Shown one piece after another: positions 1 to 5,292 of a DNA stretch of 5,292 nucleotides. Position 1 is the first letter of the stretch; every line of letters begins with the position of its first letter. The stretch spans positions 1 to 5,292 of the forward strand of contig JAHYYD010000160.1 of the NCBI GenBank assembly GCA_019425105.1, read 5' to 3'. The stretch comes from Actinomycetota bacterium. Lineage in GTDB: Bacteria > Actinomycetota > Actinomycetes > Actinomycetales > Actinomycetaceae. A model generated the notes under the pieces. The model worked only from the letters and a program-made list of their open reading frames with translations. It was not told the DNA's origin and ran no database searches. The translations under genes were made by a program, and so were the position numbers.

Positions 1-1514
1 ATCTGCAGGACCGCGGTACCCGCGAAGCCTACGAGCTGCAGCAGCATCGTCATCAGGAACGACCCGGTACCCTTCGTCGCCAGCGGCGACGTACCCGGAG
101 GCTGCACCGGGTAGACCCATCGCGCATTCACGACGAGGGTCGTGGCGGCCGCCCCCGCGAAGAGGACGACGCCCATCACCTGGTGGAACATGAAATCGGA
201 GGCGCTCGCACCTGCCACAGCATCATGAATGAGATAGCCGATGACCTGGGGCACGAACACGATGAGCGACCCCACGAGGCGCCCACGACGTTCCTCACGA
301 CCGCTCATCCCCGAGGACACCACGATCCAGGCACCCGTCGAATCATATTGCATGAGCGCGCCGGTCGTCAGGCCCGTCGTGATGGGCACCAGGTAGAGGA
401 AGATGCCCGACGTGAACTCGAATGACTGCCCCTCGGCCGCCAGCCGCCCCATAAAGATCGCAACAACCGGGAACAGCAGCGCAAGCACCATGTTCATGTT
501 CAGGCGCGTATCGACGATCCAGTAGCGCAGCGTACGCGCGGCCAGGGAGGCGCTGCGCACCCCGAGGCCCAGCCGCGTGAACAGGTCGACGCTGCGCAGG
601 CCGGCGGCTCGCGACTGGGCGGAACGACGACCGCGCTCTTCCTCTTCGAGGGACTCATCGATGAGGTGGCGCCCCTCGTCGATGGCGCGCTGAGCGTCAG
701 CACTAATCTCACCGGCGTATCCACTCATGACGGGGCGCAGGACCGCCAGCCAGGCACGCCAGCCGACGAGCGCGGTCGCAACCACGATGAGCCCGCGGAG
801 AGCCGCCGCCACCCATGCGCCCTTAAGCAACGAGGCAACAACCCCGAAGGGAGCGCCGAAGGGCGTCCAGAGCGCGACGTTCAATCCCGCCTGGAAGACC
901 TCGACGGAGAAGTTCTGACTTAACACAGACATCCAGTAGCCCATGGGGGTCAGCACCATCATGAAGACGACGGCACCCAGGACGGTCACAGCGTCTTTCT
1001 TTCCCGAGGTGTCGAGGCGCACCGCGAACCAGGTTCCGACCGCACGCGCCCACAAAACCGCGAGAGGGAGCGTCACGAGACCAGCGATGAACCAGCCGAG
1101 CGCCTCAATCCACTGGGCGCGCCACAGGGCGAACCAGACGGGCAGGAAGAGCACCATGGCGGACAGGAGACCGCCGGGGCCCACTGCCGTCGCCGCGGCC
1201 AGGCCCACGCCCAGGCGCCTACTCGGTCCCACGTAGGGCGACAGGCGCACGGGATCCACCGAGTTATCCATCGACGCAAAGATGATCGGGAGGACCAGCC
1301 ACAGCAGGAAGACAAAGGGGCCAACGATCGGCATCACCGACGAGGCCTGGGGCGCTTCATCGGACTGCGCGAGGAATGCGGTGCCCACGAGCGCGGAAGC
1401 ATAGATTGCGCCGAAGTAGAGGACACCGAGGACGGCAAGAACGAGAACGACCGTCTGCTTGCGGACAGTGTTCCAGATGATGCGGAGCTTGAGGCGAATC
1501 AGTTGCCCAACCAC
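1..1514 (-). CDS. ABC-2-type exporter permease, C-terminus cut off by window edge
   Basis: This is the membrane subunit of an ABC exporter, partner of the ATPase just upstream. The frame stays open from a GTG at 1514 to base 1, giving 504 codons without a stop, so the true C-terminus lies outside the window. The GTG is chosen because GAGGAAGG (1521-1528) sits 6 nt before it and the frame then begins VGQLIRLKLRIIW. Hydrophobic segments lie near residues 21-47, 61-80, 101-131, 137-160, 175-197, 233-257, 341-358, 368-388, 411-432, 442-464 and 484-504. A charged, probably cytoplasmic linker rich in Glu and Arg (about 262-335) splits the protein into two halves that look like repeats of each other. 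The motifs DPVRLSP (87-93) and QYDSTGAW (389-396) recall a family of actinobacterial two-half ABC-2 permeases that I know only from memory. The substrate cannot be told from sequence. Leu198 uses the rare codon TTA (921-923). Confidence 0.9.
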   Translation of the reverse strand, partial: MVGQLIRLKLRIIWNTVRKQTVVLVLAVLGVLYFGAIYASALVGTAFLAQSDEAPQASSVMPIVGPFVFLLWLVLPIIFASMDNSVDPVRLSPYVGPSRRLGVGLAAATAVGPGGLLSAMVLFLPVWFALWRAQWIEALGWFIAGLVTLPLAVLWARAVGTWFAVRLDTSGKKDAVTVLGAVVFMMVLTPMGYWMSVLSQNFSVEVFQAGLNVALWTPFGAPFGVVASLLKGAWVAAALRGLIVVATALVGWRAWLAVLRPVMSGYAGEISADAQRAIDEGRHLIDESLEEEERGRRSAQSRAAGLRSVDLFTRLGLGVRSASLAARTLRYWIVDTRLNMNMVLALLFPVVAIFMGRLAAEGQSFEFTSGIFLYLVPITTGLTTGALMQYDSTGAWIVVSSGMSGREERRGRLVGSLIVFVPQVIGYLIHDAVAGASASDFMFHQVMGVVLFAGAAATTLVVNARWVYPVQPPGTSPLATKGTGSFLMTMLLQLVGFAGTAVLQ

Positions 1515-2302
1515 GACAGGCCTTCCTCGGAGTGGACGCCGCCGACCAGAGCGGTGAAGCGCTCCCCCAGGTCCCCGCCCTGGGCGACCTCGTCGGTGGT
1601 TCCGGCGACGAGCACACGCCCCTTGTCGATGATCGCAACGTGGGTGCACAGCTGCTGGACGGTCGCCATCACGTGGGAGGACAGGATGACTGTGCCCCCG
1701 CGCTTGGTGTAGTCGGTGAGGATCTGGCGGATGTTGGCCGCAGAGACGGGGTCCACGGCCTCGAAAGGCTCATCAAGAACCAGGACGCGCGGGGAGTGAA
1801 TGAGGGCGGCGGCCAGGGCGATCTTCTTCGTCATGCCCGCCGAGTAGTCGCTGATCAGCTTCTTGCCGGCCTCGGCCAGGTCGAGGGCGGCCAGGAGCTC
1901 GTGGGCGCGCTCGCGGGCGACGGAGGCGTCCAGGCCGTGAAGCATGCCCACGTGGACGAGGAAGTCCGGGCCGGAGAGGCGGTCGAGGAGGCGCATGCCG
2001 TCGGGCATGACGCCGAGCAGGCCGCGTGCCTCTTGGGTTCGTGCCCACACGTCGACGCCGTGCACAAAGGCGGTGCCACGGTCGGGGGTGAGCAGGCCGG
2101 TGGCCATGGTCAACGTCGTCGTCTTGCCGGCGCCGTTCGGCCCGACGATCCCGTAGAAGGATCCGGTGGGGATGTCGAGGGACAGGTCCGCGACGGCGAT
2201 GAGGTTTCCATAAACCTTGACGAGGTCTCGGATCGCCAGTGCGATATCGTCCCCAACGGGGGCGGCGGGTGCCGCAGGTGCGGCGGGCTGCGTTTCGGAC
2301 AC
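1499..2302 (-). CDS. ABC exporter ATP-binding protein
   Basis: This 267-residue nucleotide-binding subunit would power the permease encoded directly after it. Walker A is GPNGAGKTT (54-62), the signature is YSAGM (153-157) in place of LSGGQ, Walker B is VLVLDEP (173-179) with catalytic Glu178, the D-loop follows as EAVDP (181-185), and the H-loop histidine is His210 in SSHV. The Q-loop region reads GVMPDGM (97-103) and lacks the usual glutamine. Residues 7-15 are an Ala/Pro run forming a short low-complexity N-terminal extension before the ABC fold begins near residue 21. The start is GTG (2302-2300), supported by AGGAG (2309-2313) 6 nt upstream. Its length is typical of ABC-2 type ATPases. 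A single ATPase gene paired with a two-half permease suggests an ATPase homodimer on one permease chain. The class is certain; the exported substrate is unknown. Confidence 0.95.
   Translation of the reverse strand: MSETQPAAPAAPAAPVGDDIALAIRDLVKVYGNLIAVADLSLDIPTGSFYGIVGPNGAGKTTTLTMATGLLTPDRGTAFVHGVDVWARTQEARGLLGVMPDGMRLLDRLSGPDFLVHVGMLHGLDASVARERAHELLAALDLAEAGKKLISDYSAGMTKKIALAAALIHSPRVLVLDEPFEAVDPVSAANIRQILTDYTKRGGTVILSSHVMATVQQLCTHVAIIDKGRVLVAGTTDEVAQGGDLGERFTALVGGVHSEEGLSWLGN
1515..1528 (-). promoter_or_regulatory. Ribosome binding site inside the ATPase gene that sets the permease GTG start
   Basis: GAGGAAGG at 1521-1528, read on the minus strand, is followed by 6 nt and then GTG (1514-1512). 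It lies inside the last codons of the ATPase gene, which stops at 1499, so the two reading frames overlap by 16 bases. This fits translational coupling and a fixed ratio of the two subunits. Confidence 0.75.
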
Positions 2303-2335
2303 GAGATTCTCCTTCAGGCATTGAAATACCTCCCC

Positions 2336-2365
2336 ATTTTACGAGAGATACAAGCCAACGCTCAG
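2336..2365 (-). promoter_or_regulatory. Candidate sigma70-type promoter for the ABC exporter operon
   Basis: On the minus strand TAAAAT (2336-2341) matches the -10 consensus at five of six positions. CTGAGC (2360-2365) lies 18 nt upstream as a weak -35. Transcription would start near 2329, leaving a 5' leader of about 27 nt that contains the ATPase ribosome binding site. The position between two genes and the good -10 support it; the -35 is poor. Confidence 0.4.
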
Positions 2366-2379
2366 GAGCACTTCCCGAG
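2361..2379 (-). terminator. Short hairpin after the unknown membrane protein gene, weak terminator candidate
   Basis: The minus-strand RNA can pair CTCGGGA (2379-2373) with TCCTGAG (2367-2361) as a 7-bp stem with one G-U wobble and a 5-nt loop. It lies about 30 nt beyond the stop codon of the gene ending at 2408. No U-rich tail follows, so intrinsic termination would be weak. It also covers the candidate -35 of the exporter promoter. Confidence 0.25.
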
Positions 2380-2407
2380 AGGCAGACGTCGCGACCAGCA
2401 GGAAAAG

Positions 2408-3409
2408 TCAGCGAGCACTGATGATGACGGTCAGTCCCTGCTCCGGTTCGTACGTCCAGGTCGCCTTGTAGGACCCCCACTCCTCCGACTGGGTGCCATC
2501 AATTGCGCGGGTCGCATACATGCGTTCGCGCACCGACGAAGGGGTATCAAGCTTGCGCAGAACGCACTGGAAAATCGGCGTCGTCAAACCGTTACCGCTG
2601 TCATTGAAGCCTTCAAGGGTGAGCGACGTCTGATCGCTGGCGAGCCGGGCATAGATGCCCCCCGCATGACACGAATCGACAGCATCCGACAGGCTTGTGG
2701 AAACGGACGGGCGCGTCATGTAGAGGCCTGCGACAACAGCGGCGACGAGCACGAGAGCCGAGAGGAAACCAAGGAGGAACATGACCAGGCCATGGTGTCG
2801 ACCGCTACGACGCGCTGGGCGTTCGCGACGATCCAGCCGCGATTCGATATGACCGGAGCGGCGAGCTTCAGCCTCGCGCCGCGACGCGCCTCCAACGTGA
2901 GAAGATCGCACGATTTCCTGCTCCGACGACGACGCCTCGACAATCGCACTGTGCTGCCCACCATTTCGCTGCGCGGGCGCACCCACAACGCGCATGGTGG
3001 TTCGACGCCAGTCACTATGGACAGGAACGCCGGGGCGCTGATCACCCTCGAAGGCCACCACAGCCTCGTCTCGATCCGCATACTCGCGGGCAGGAGTAGG
3101 AGGCGCCGCGACGTCCCCAGCCTGCGAGGGAGCGCCGTCGCGCATCACCGCCTTCTGCTGCGCCACCGTCACAGCATCCTTCGAGGGACGGGAAGCATTC
3201 GACGAGCGAGGCGTAGCGGTCGCCTGTCGCCGAACCACCGCAACCTCGGCGGTGATGACCTGCTCATCAGAGGAGACAGACTCGGGCACGCGGGCCATCG
3301 TCGGCAGGCTCGGCTGCTTGCGCGCACGCACAGGCGCAGCGTCGGCCGGATAGTCCTGCGCCACCTGTCCCGCACCGATTCGATACGCGTCAGGCGTCTT
3401 AGCCGCCAT
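2408..3409 (-). CDS. Single-pass membrane protein of unknown function with long disordered cytoplasmic region
   Basis: I cannot assign a function. The 333-residue protein has a long N-terminal region (1-206) rich in Ala, Arg, Ser, Pro and Gln with no apparent fold, ending in a very basic stretch (RRERPARRSGRHH, 194-206). One hydrophobic helix follows at about 207-231, then a roughly 100-residue C-terminal domain. The positive-inside rule puts the N-terminus in the cytoplasm and the C-terminal domain outside. That domain has two cysteines, Cys247 and Cys282, which could form a disulfide, and ends in the pattern RAIDGTQ...W...Y.A.WTY.P..GL (301-326). From memory this resembles an uncharacterised extracytoplasmic domain common in actinobacterial hypothetical proteins; I could not check. 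ATG at 3409 follows GGAGG (3414-3418) by 4 nt. Codon use includes more CGA, CGT and GCT than mnmA, as in a weakly expressed or fast-evolving gene. It is probably transcribed alone from its own promoter. Confidence 0.8.
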   Translation of the reverse strand: MAAKTPDAYRIGAGQVAQDYPADAAPVRARKQPSLPTMARVPESVSSDEQVITAEVAVVRRQATATPRSSNASRPSKDAVTVAQQKAVMRDGAPSQAGDVAAPPTPAREYADRDEAVVAFEGDQRPGVPVHSDWRRTTMRVVGAPAQRNGGQHSAIVEASSSEQEIVRSSHVGGASRREAEARRSGHIESRLDRRERPARRSGRHHGLVMFLLGFLSALVLVAAVVAGLYMTRPSVSTSLSDAVDSCHAGGIYARLASDQTSLTLEGFNDSGNGLTTPIFQCVLRKLDTPSSVRERMYATRAIDGTQSEEWGSYKATWTYEPEQGLTVIISAR

Positions 3410-3421
3410 AAGTCCTCCACG

Positions 3422-3466
3422 AGTAACTAGCTGTCAGTTTCTTGACAATCATATGCACTAGTTACT
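3422..3466. repeat. 9-bp perfect inverted repeat bracketing a -10 element
   Basis: AGTAACTAG (3422-3430) and CTAGTTACT (3458-3466) are exact reverse complements separated by 27 bases. One arm lies in the spacer between -35 and -10 of the promoter for the gene at 3409; the other lies in the 5' leader just before the ribosome binding site. An operator for a DNA-binding regulator is one reading. A long-loop RNA hairpin in peroxiredoxin read-through transcripts is another. Confidence 0.6.
3432..3447. repeat. Operator-like inverted repeat TGTCA-N6-TGACA at the transcription start
   Basis: TGTCA and TGACA arms (3432-3436 and 3443-3447) are separated by 6 bases, so the half-site centres are 11 bp apart, one helical turn. 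The site abuts the -10 element TATGAT and covers the predicted start of transcription, a usual place for a repressor. The arms are short, and such repeats also arise by chance. Confidence 0.35.
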
Positions 3467-3476
3467 GCGAAAGCAA
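3448..3476 (-). promoter_or_regulatory. Sigma70-type promoter of the unknown membrane protein gene
   Basis: On the minus strand TTGCTT (3471-3476) and TATGAT (3448-3453) are separated by 17 nt, the ideal spacing, and TATGAT matches the -10 consensus at five of six positions. The start of transcription would fall near 3441, giving a leader of about 30 nt with the GGAGG ribosome binding site. The region is clearly richer in A/T than the flanking genes. The -35 begins only 4 bases after the peroxiredoxin stop codon, so the two genes are probably separate transcription units. Confidence 0.6.
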
Positions 3477-3480
3477 CCGA

Positions 3481-3954
3481 TCAGTCGATACCGAGAGCCT
3501 TACGCAGGCGGGCCACGTGGCCGGTCGCCTTCACGTTGTACTGAGCCAACACCACCGTCCCATCCGGGTTGACAACCACGGTCGAACGGATAATGCCCAC
3601 GTACGTGCGGCCGTAATTCTTCTTCTCACCCCAGGCACCCCAGGCCTCGAGAATCTTGTGGTCGGGGTCCGAGGCCAGCGGGAAGGTGAGGGCCTGCTTC
3701 TCCGTGAAACGTTCGAGCGCGGCCATCGAGTCGGCGGACACGCCGATCACCGAGTAACCGGCTCCCTGCAGGGACGCAAGGGAATCGCGAAAGTCACAGG
3801 CTTCCTTCGTGCATCCGGGCGTGGATGCCTTCGGGTAGAAGTAGACGACGACGCCACGCGAGGAGGCTGCAAGGAGGTCGGAGAGGGACACGGTTCCCTG
3901 GGTGGTCTCAGCAGTAAAGTCCGGGGCCTGTTGGCCAATTTCCAAAGCGCTCAT
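3481..3954 (-). CDS. bcp: Thioredoxin-dependent peroxiredoxin, BCP/PrxQ type
   Basis: This enzyme reduces hydrogen peroxide and organic hydroperoxides in the cytoplasm, with thioredoxin normally restoring it. The 157 residues are the full usual length of the family. The peroxidatic site is TPGCTKEAC (45-53) with Cys48 as the peroxidatic cysteine and Cys53 five residues later as the resolving cysteine, the mark of atypical 2-Cys PrxQ enzymes. Thr45 and Arg123 are the expected active-site partners. The N-terminal GQQAPDF (7-13) and the KKNYGRTYVGIIRST segment (111-125) are family features. ATG at 3954 is chosen because residues from Met1 onward match the usual family start. No well-spaced ribosome binding site precedes it: GAGG ends only 2 nt before the ATG, and a -10-like hexamer lies 6 nt upstream, so the mRNA may be leaderless. 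There is no signal peptide. Family assignment is very secure. Confidence 0.96.
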   Translation of the reverse strand: MSALEIGQQAPDFTAETTQGTVSLSDLLAASSRGVVVYFYPKASTPGCTKEACDFRDSLASLQGAGYSVIGVSADSMAALERFTEKQALTFPLASDPDHKILEAWGAWGEKKNYGRTYVGIIRSTVVVNPDGTVVLAQYNVKATGHVARLRKALGID

Positions 3955-3960
3955 GACCTC

Positions 3961-3966
3961 AGTCTA
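3961..3966 (-). promoter_or_regulatory. Candidate -10 element for a leaderless bcp transcript
   Basis: TAGACT fits the TANNNT form of the actinobacterial -10. Six bases (GAGGTC) separate it from the ATG, so transcription would start at or next to the A of the start codon. No good -35 is visible at 17 or 18 nt upstream, which is common in actinobacteria. Confidence 0.4.
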
Positions 3967-3980
3967 TCGAGGGCTACTCC

Positions 3981-3995
3981 CCCGGTGCGACCGGG
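3981..3995 (-). terminator. GC-rich hairpin between tRNA-Leu and bcp
   Basis: In the minus-strand RNA CCCGGT, loop CGC and ACCGGG form a perfect 6-bp stem. It starts about 11 nt past the tRNA 3' end and lies upstream of the bcp -10 element. It could end or trim the tRNA transcript. No run of U follows, so it is not a classical intrinsic terminator. Confidence 0.4.
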
Positions 3996-4006
3996 CACGA
4001 GCTTTG

Positions 4007-4087
<81 letters not shown>

Positions 4088-4096
4088 GCGCACCCC

Positions 4097-4125
4097 AGTG
4101 TAACGGATGCGGGCGAGGCCGTCCG
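4097..4125 (-). promoter_or_regulatory. Likely promoter of the tRNA-Leu gene
   Basis: TACACT (4097-4102) is a -10-like hexamer on the minus strand. It would start transcription near 4090, only about 3 nt before the mature tRNA 5' end, a normal place for a tRNA promoter. CGGACG (4120-4125) lies 17 nt upstream as a weak -35, matching at GAC. Confidence 0.45.
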
Positions 4126-4128
4126 CAT
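4107..4128 (-). terminator. Hairpin after mnmA, possible terminator overlapping the tRNA promoter
   Basis: ATGCGG (4128-4123) and CCGCAT (4112-4107) pair perfectly on the minus strand. Beyond one A-C mismatch, two more G-C pairs close a 4-nt GCCT loop. It lies about 38 nt after the mnmA stop codon. There is no U tract after it, so any termination would be of the U-less type. It coincides with the -35 region of the tRNA promoter. Confidence 0.35.
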
Positions 4129-4165
4129 GCCTTCGCCCACGTCCGCGCCGCCGTGGCGCGAGGCC

Positions 4166-5257
4166 TTAGCGCCCAGTTGCGTCAATGGTTCCTTCGCCCA
4201 GGACTCGACTGCCCCGATAGACAACCATCGACTGGCCGCGGGCGACGCCGCGCGCGCTGCTTGCGAGGACGACACTGATGGTTCCAGCGTCACCGTCGCG
4301 AGTGAGCGACGCGACAGGAATGGGCGTTCCGTGCGCGCGCAGCTGCACGAAGAGGTCAGTGGCATCCGATCCATCGTCATCCGACGCGAGCCAGACGGCA
4401 TCCGTGGCCGTAATCCGCGAGATGGACAGGAGCTCGGAGGCACCCACGACGACCTGGTTGCTCTCCGGCCTAGTCTCGAGGACGTAGCGCGGACGGCCGT
4501 CGGGCGCGGGTGCGCCGATGCCGAGGCCCTTGCGCTGGCCGACGGTGTAGTTCCAATACCCCTCGTGATGACCGAGTACCTCACCGTCGGGGGTGACGAT
4601 CTCCCCCTCAGCACTGCCCAAATGTGAGCGCAGAAAACCCTGCGTGTCGCCGTCGGGAATGAAGCAGATGTCGTAGGAGTCCGGCTTGTTGGACACGCCC
4701 AGGCCCAGGCGTTCGGCCTGGGAGCGCACCCATGCCTTGTTGGGAGCATCACCCAGCGGGAGGACCACCCGGGTCAGTTCCTCGGGACCCATGACGGCCA
4801 GGACGTAGGACTGGTCTTTGAGGCCGTCAGCTCCGCGGTGCAGCTCGGGTCCAGCGACGCCGTCCCTGATGGCGGCGTAGTGGCCGGTGCACACCGCGTC
4901 GAAGCCGAGTGCGCGGGCGCGGTTGGCCAGCTCTCGAAACTTCACGAACTCGTTGCAGCGCACGCAGGGGTTCGGGGTGCGACCGGCCTTGTACTGTGCG
5001 ATGAAGTCCGTAATCACGGTCTGTTCGAATTCGCTCGCGAGATCCCACACGTAGAACGGGATGCCGATGATTTCAGCGGCGCGCGCAGCGTCCCCCGCGT
5101 CCTCGATCGAGCAGCATCCACGCGAGCCGATGCGGCACTCCTGGGGCTGTGAGGACAGCGCCATGTGGACGCCGACGACGTCGTGCCCGGCCTCGACGGC
5201 CTTCGCGGCGGCGACGGCGGAGTCCACGCCGCCGGACAGTGCTGCCAGAACTCGCAT
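4166..5257 (-). CDS. mnmA: tRNA-uridine 2-sulfurtransferase (tRNA-specific 2-thiouridylase)
   Basis: MnmA activates U34 of tRNA-Lys, tRNA-Glu and tRNA-Gln with ATP and puts sulfur on position 2, using sulfur from a cysteine desulfurase or a relay protein. The 363 residues are full length. The PP-loop SGGVDS (8-13) binds ATP. The catalytic cysteines are Cys101 in NPCVRCN (96-102) and Cys198 in YDICFIP (195-201), matching E. coli Cys102 and Cys199. TGHYA (124-128), the tRNA-binding region and NYTVGQRKGLG (236-246) are further family marks, and a C-terminal beta-barrel domain follows to the end. Extra cysteines at 41, 48, 49 and 98 are a pattern I associate with actinobacterial MnmA. ATG at 5257 follows GAGGAA (5264-5269) by 6 nt. 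The gene ends with TAA at 4166, 78 nt before the tRNA gene. A possible upstream gene ends one base before its ATG, which suggests an operon. Confidence 0.97.
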   Translation of the reverse strand: MRVLAALSGGVDSAVAAAKAVEAGHDVVGVHMALSSQPQECRIGSRGCCSIEDAGDAARAAEIIGIPFYVWDLASEFEQTVITDFIAQYKAGRTPNPCVRCNEFVKFRELANRARALGFDAVCTGHYAAIRDGVAGPELHRGADGLKDQSYVLAVMGPEELTRVVLPLGDAPNKAWVRSQAERLGLGVSNKPDSYDICFIPDGDTQGFLRSHLGSAEGEIVTPDGEVLGHHEGYWNYTVGQRKGLGIGAPAPDGRPRYVLETRPESNQVVVGASELLSISRITATDAVWLASDDDGSDATDLFVQLRAHGTPIPVASLTRDGDAGTISVVLASSARGVARGQSMVVYRGSRVLGEGTIDATGR

Positions 5258-5292
5258 CTAGCGTTCCTCGTTTCGTTCGTTGCGCACGTGGG
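5258..5292 (-). CDS. Possible C-terminal end of an upstream gene of unknown identity
   Basis: One minus-strand frame is open from the window edge and ends with TAG at 5260-5258, directly touching the mnmA ATG. It would encode HVRNERNEER, a charged tail. Genes for cysteine desulfurases, the sulfur donors for MnmA, often lie just upstream of actinobacterial mnmA, so that is a reasonable guess from context. Only 11 codons are visible, so identity and even coding status are uncertain. Confidence 0.3.
   Translation of the reverse strand, partial: HVRNERNEER

Noticed and set aside
183..1324. Several open frames of 60-100 codons on both strands within the permease region.
   Set aside because: They are all out-of-frame readings of one continuous permease frame that has a good ribosome binding site and regular membrane helices.
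2262..2290. GC-rich repeated triplet tract that could be taken for a repeat element.
   Set aside because: It lies in the ATPase reading frame and simply encodes the Ala/Pro run near the N-terminus.
1773..2480. A 235-codon minus-strand frame overlapping the ABC ATPase in another frame.
   Set aside because: The translation is an Arg/Pro-rich frame-shifted image of the ATPase gene, without motifs of its own.
1532..3430. A 632-codon open frame on the plus strand, antisense to the ABC ATPase and the unknown membrane protein.
   Set aside because: It runs across the intergenic region and two well-supported minus-strand genes, one with all ABC motifs. Its translation is rich in Arg, Gly, His and Asp with no domain or helix pattern. 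Long antisense frames are expected in GC-rich DNA.
3442..3447. A perfect TTGACA on the plus strand, as for a rightward promoter.
   Set aside because: No -10-like hexamer lies 16-18 bases downstream on the plus strand and no plus-strand gene follows. The bases are better explained as part of the dyad at the leftward promoter.
4004..4006. Encoded CCA tail of the tRNA.
   Set aside because: The bases after the discriminator read CAA on the minus strand, so the CCA is not encoded.
4127..5261. Plus-strand open frames opposite mnmA, the longest 166 codons.
   Set aside because: They are antisense to a full-length mnmA with all catalytic motifs and have no domain signal.

Overview
The window reads as GC-rich chromosomal DNA from an actinobacterium. 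The signs are strong G/C at third codon positions, GTG starts, an actinobacterial-type MnmA with extra cysteines, and an ABC exporter pair of a kind I associate with actinobacteria. From memory of the protein styles, a member of the Actinomycetaceae (Actinomyces/Schaalia-like) is plausible, but I could not test this. All supported genes are on the minus strand, so they are transcribed from right to left as numbered.

Layout in transcription order: (1) bases 5258-5292 may hold the last codons of an unidentified upstream gene. (2) mnmA (5257-4166) encodes the tRNA U34 2-thiolation enzyme. (3) A tRNA-Leu gene with anticodon UAG (4087-4007) follows, with its own likely promoter. (4) A bcp/PrxQ-type peroxiredoxin (3954-3481) has a -10-like hexamer placed so that its mRNA may be leaderless. 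(5) A single-pass membrane protein of unknown function (3409-2408) follows a short A/T-richer intergenic region with a good promoter and two inverted repeats. (6) An ABC exporter ATPase (2302-1499) is overlapped by 16 bases by (7) its ABC-2-type permease (1514 to the window's left edge, C-terminus missing).

The ATPase and permease almost certainly form one translationally coupled exporter. The other neighbours show no clear shared pathway: tRNA thiolation, a leucine tRNA, peroxide detoxification and an orphan membrane protein are adjacent but each seems to have its own start signals. I see no mobile element, CRISPR array, phage gene, toxin-antitoxin pair or secondary-metabolite gene. There is no gene-free stretch longer than about 110 bases.

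Most of the window is ordinary housekeeping sequence. The parts most worth a second look are the inverted repeats around the promoter of the unknown membrane protein, that protein itself, the cysteine pattern of MnmA, the possibly leaderless peroxiredoxin mRNA, and the exporter of unknown substrate.
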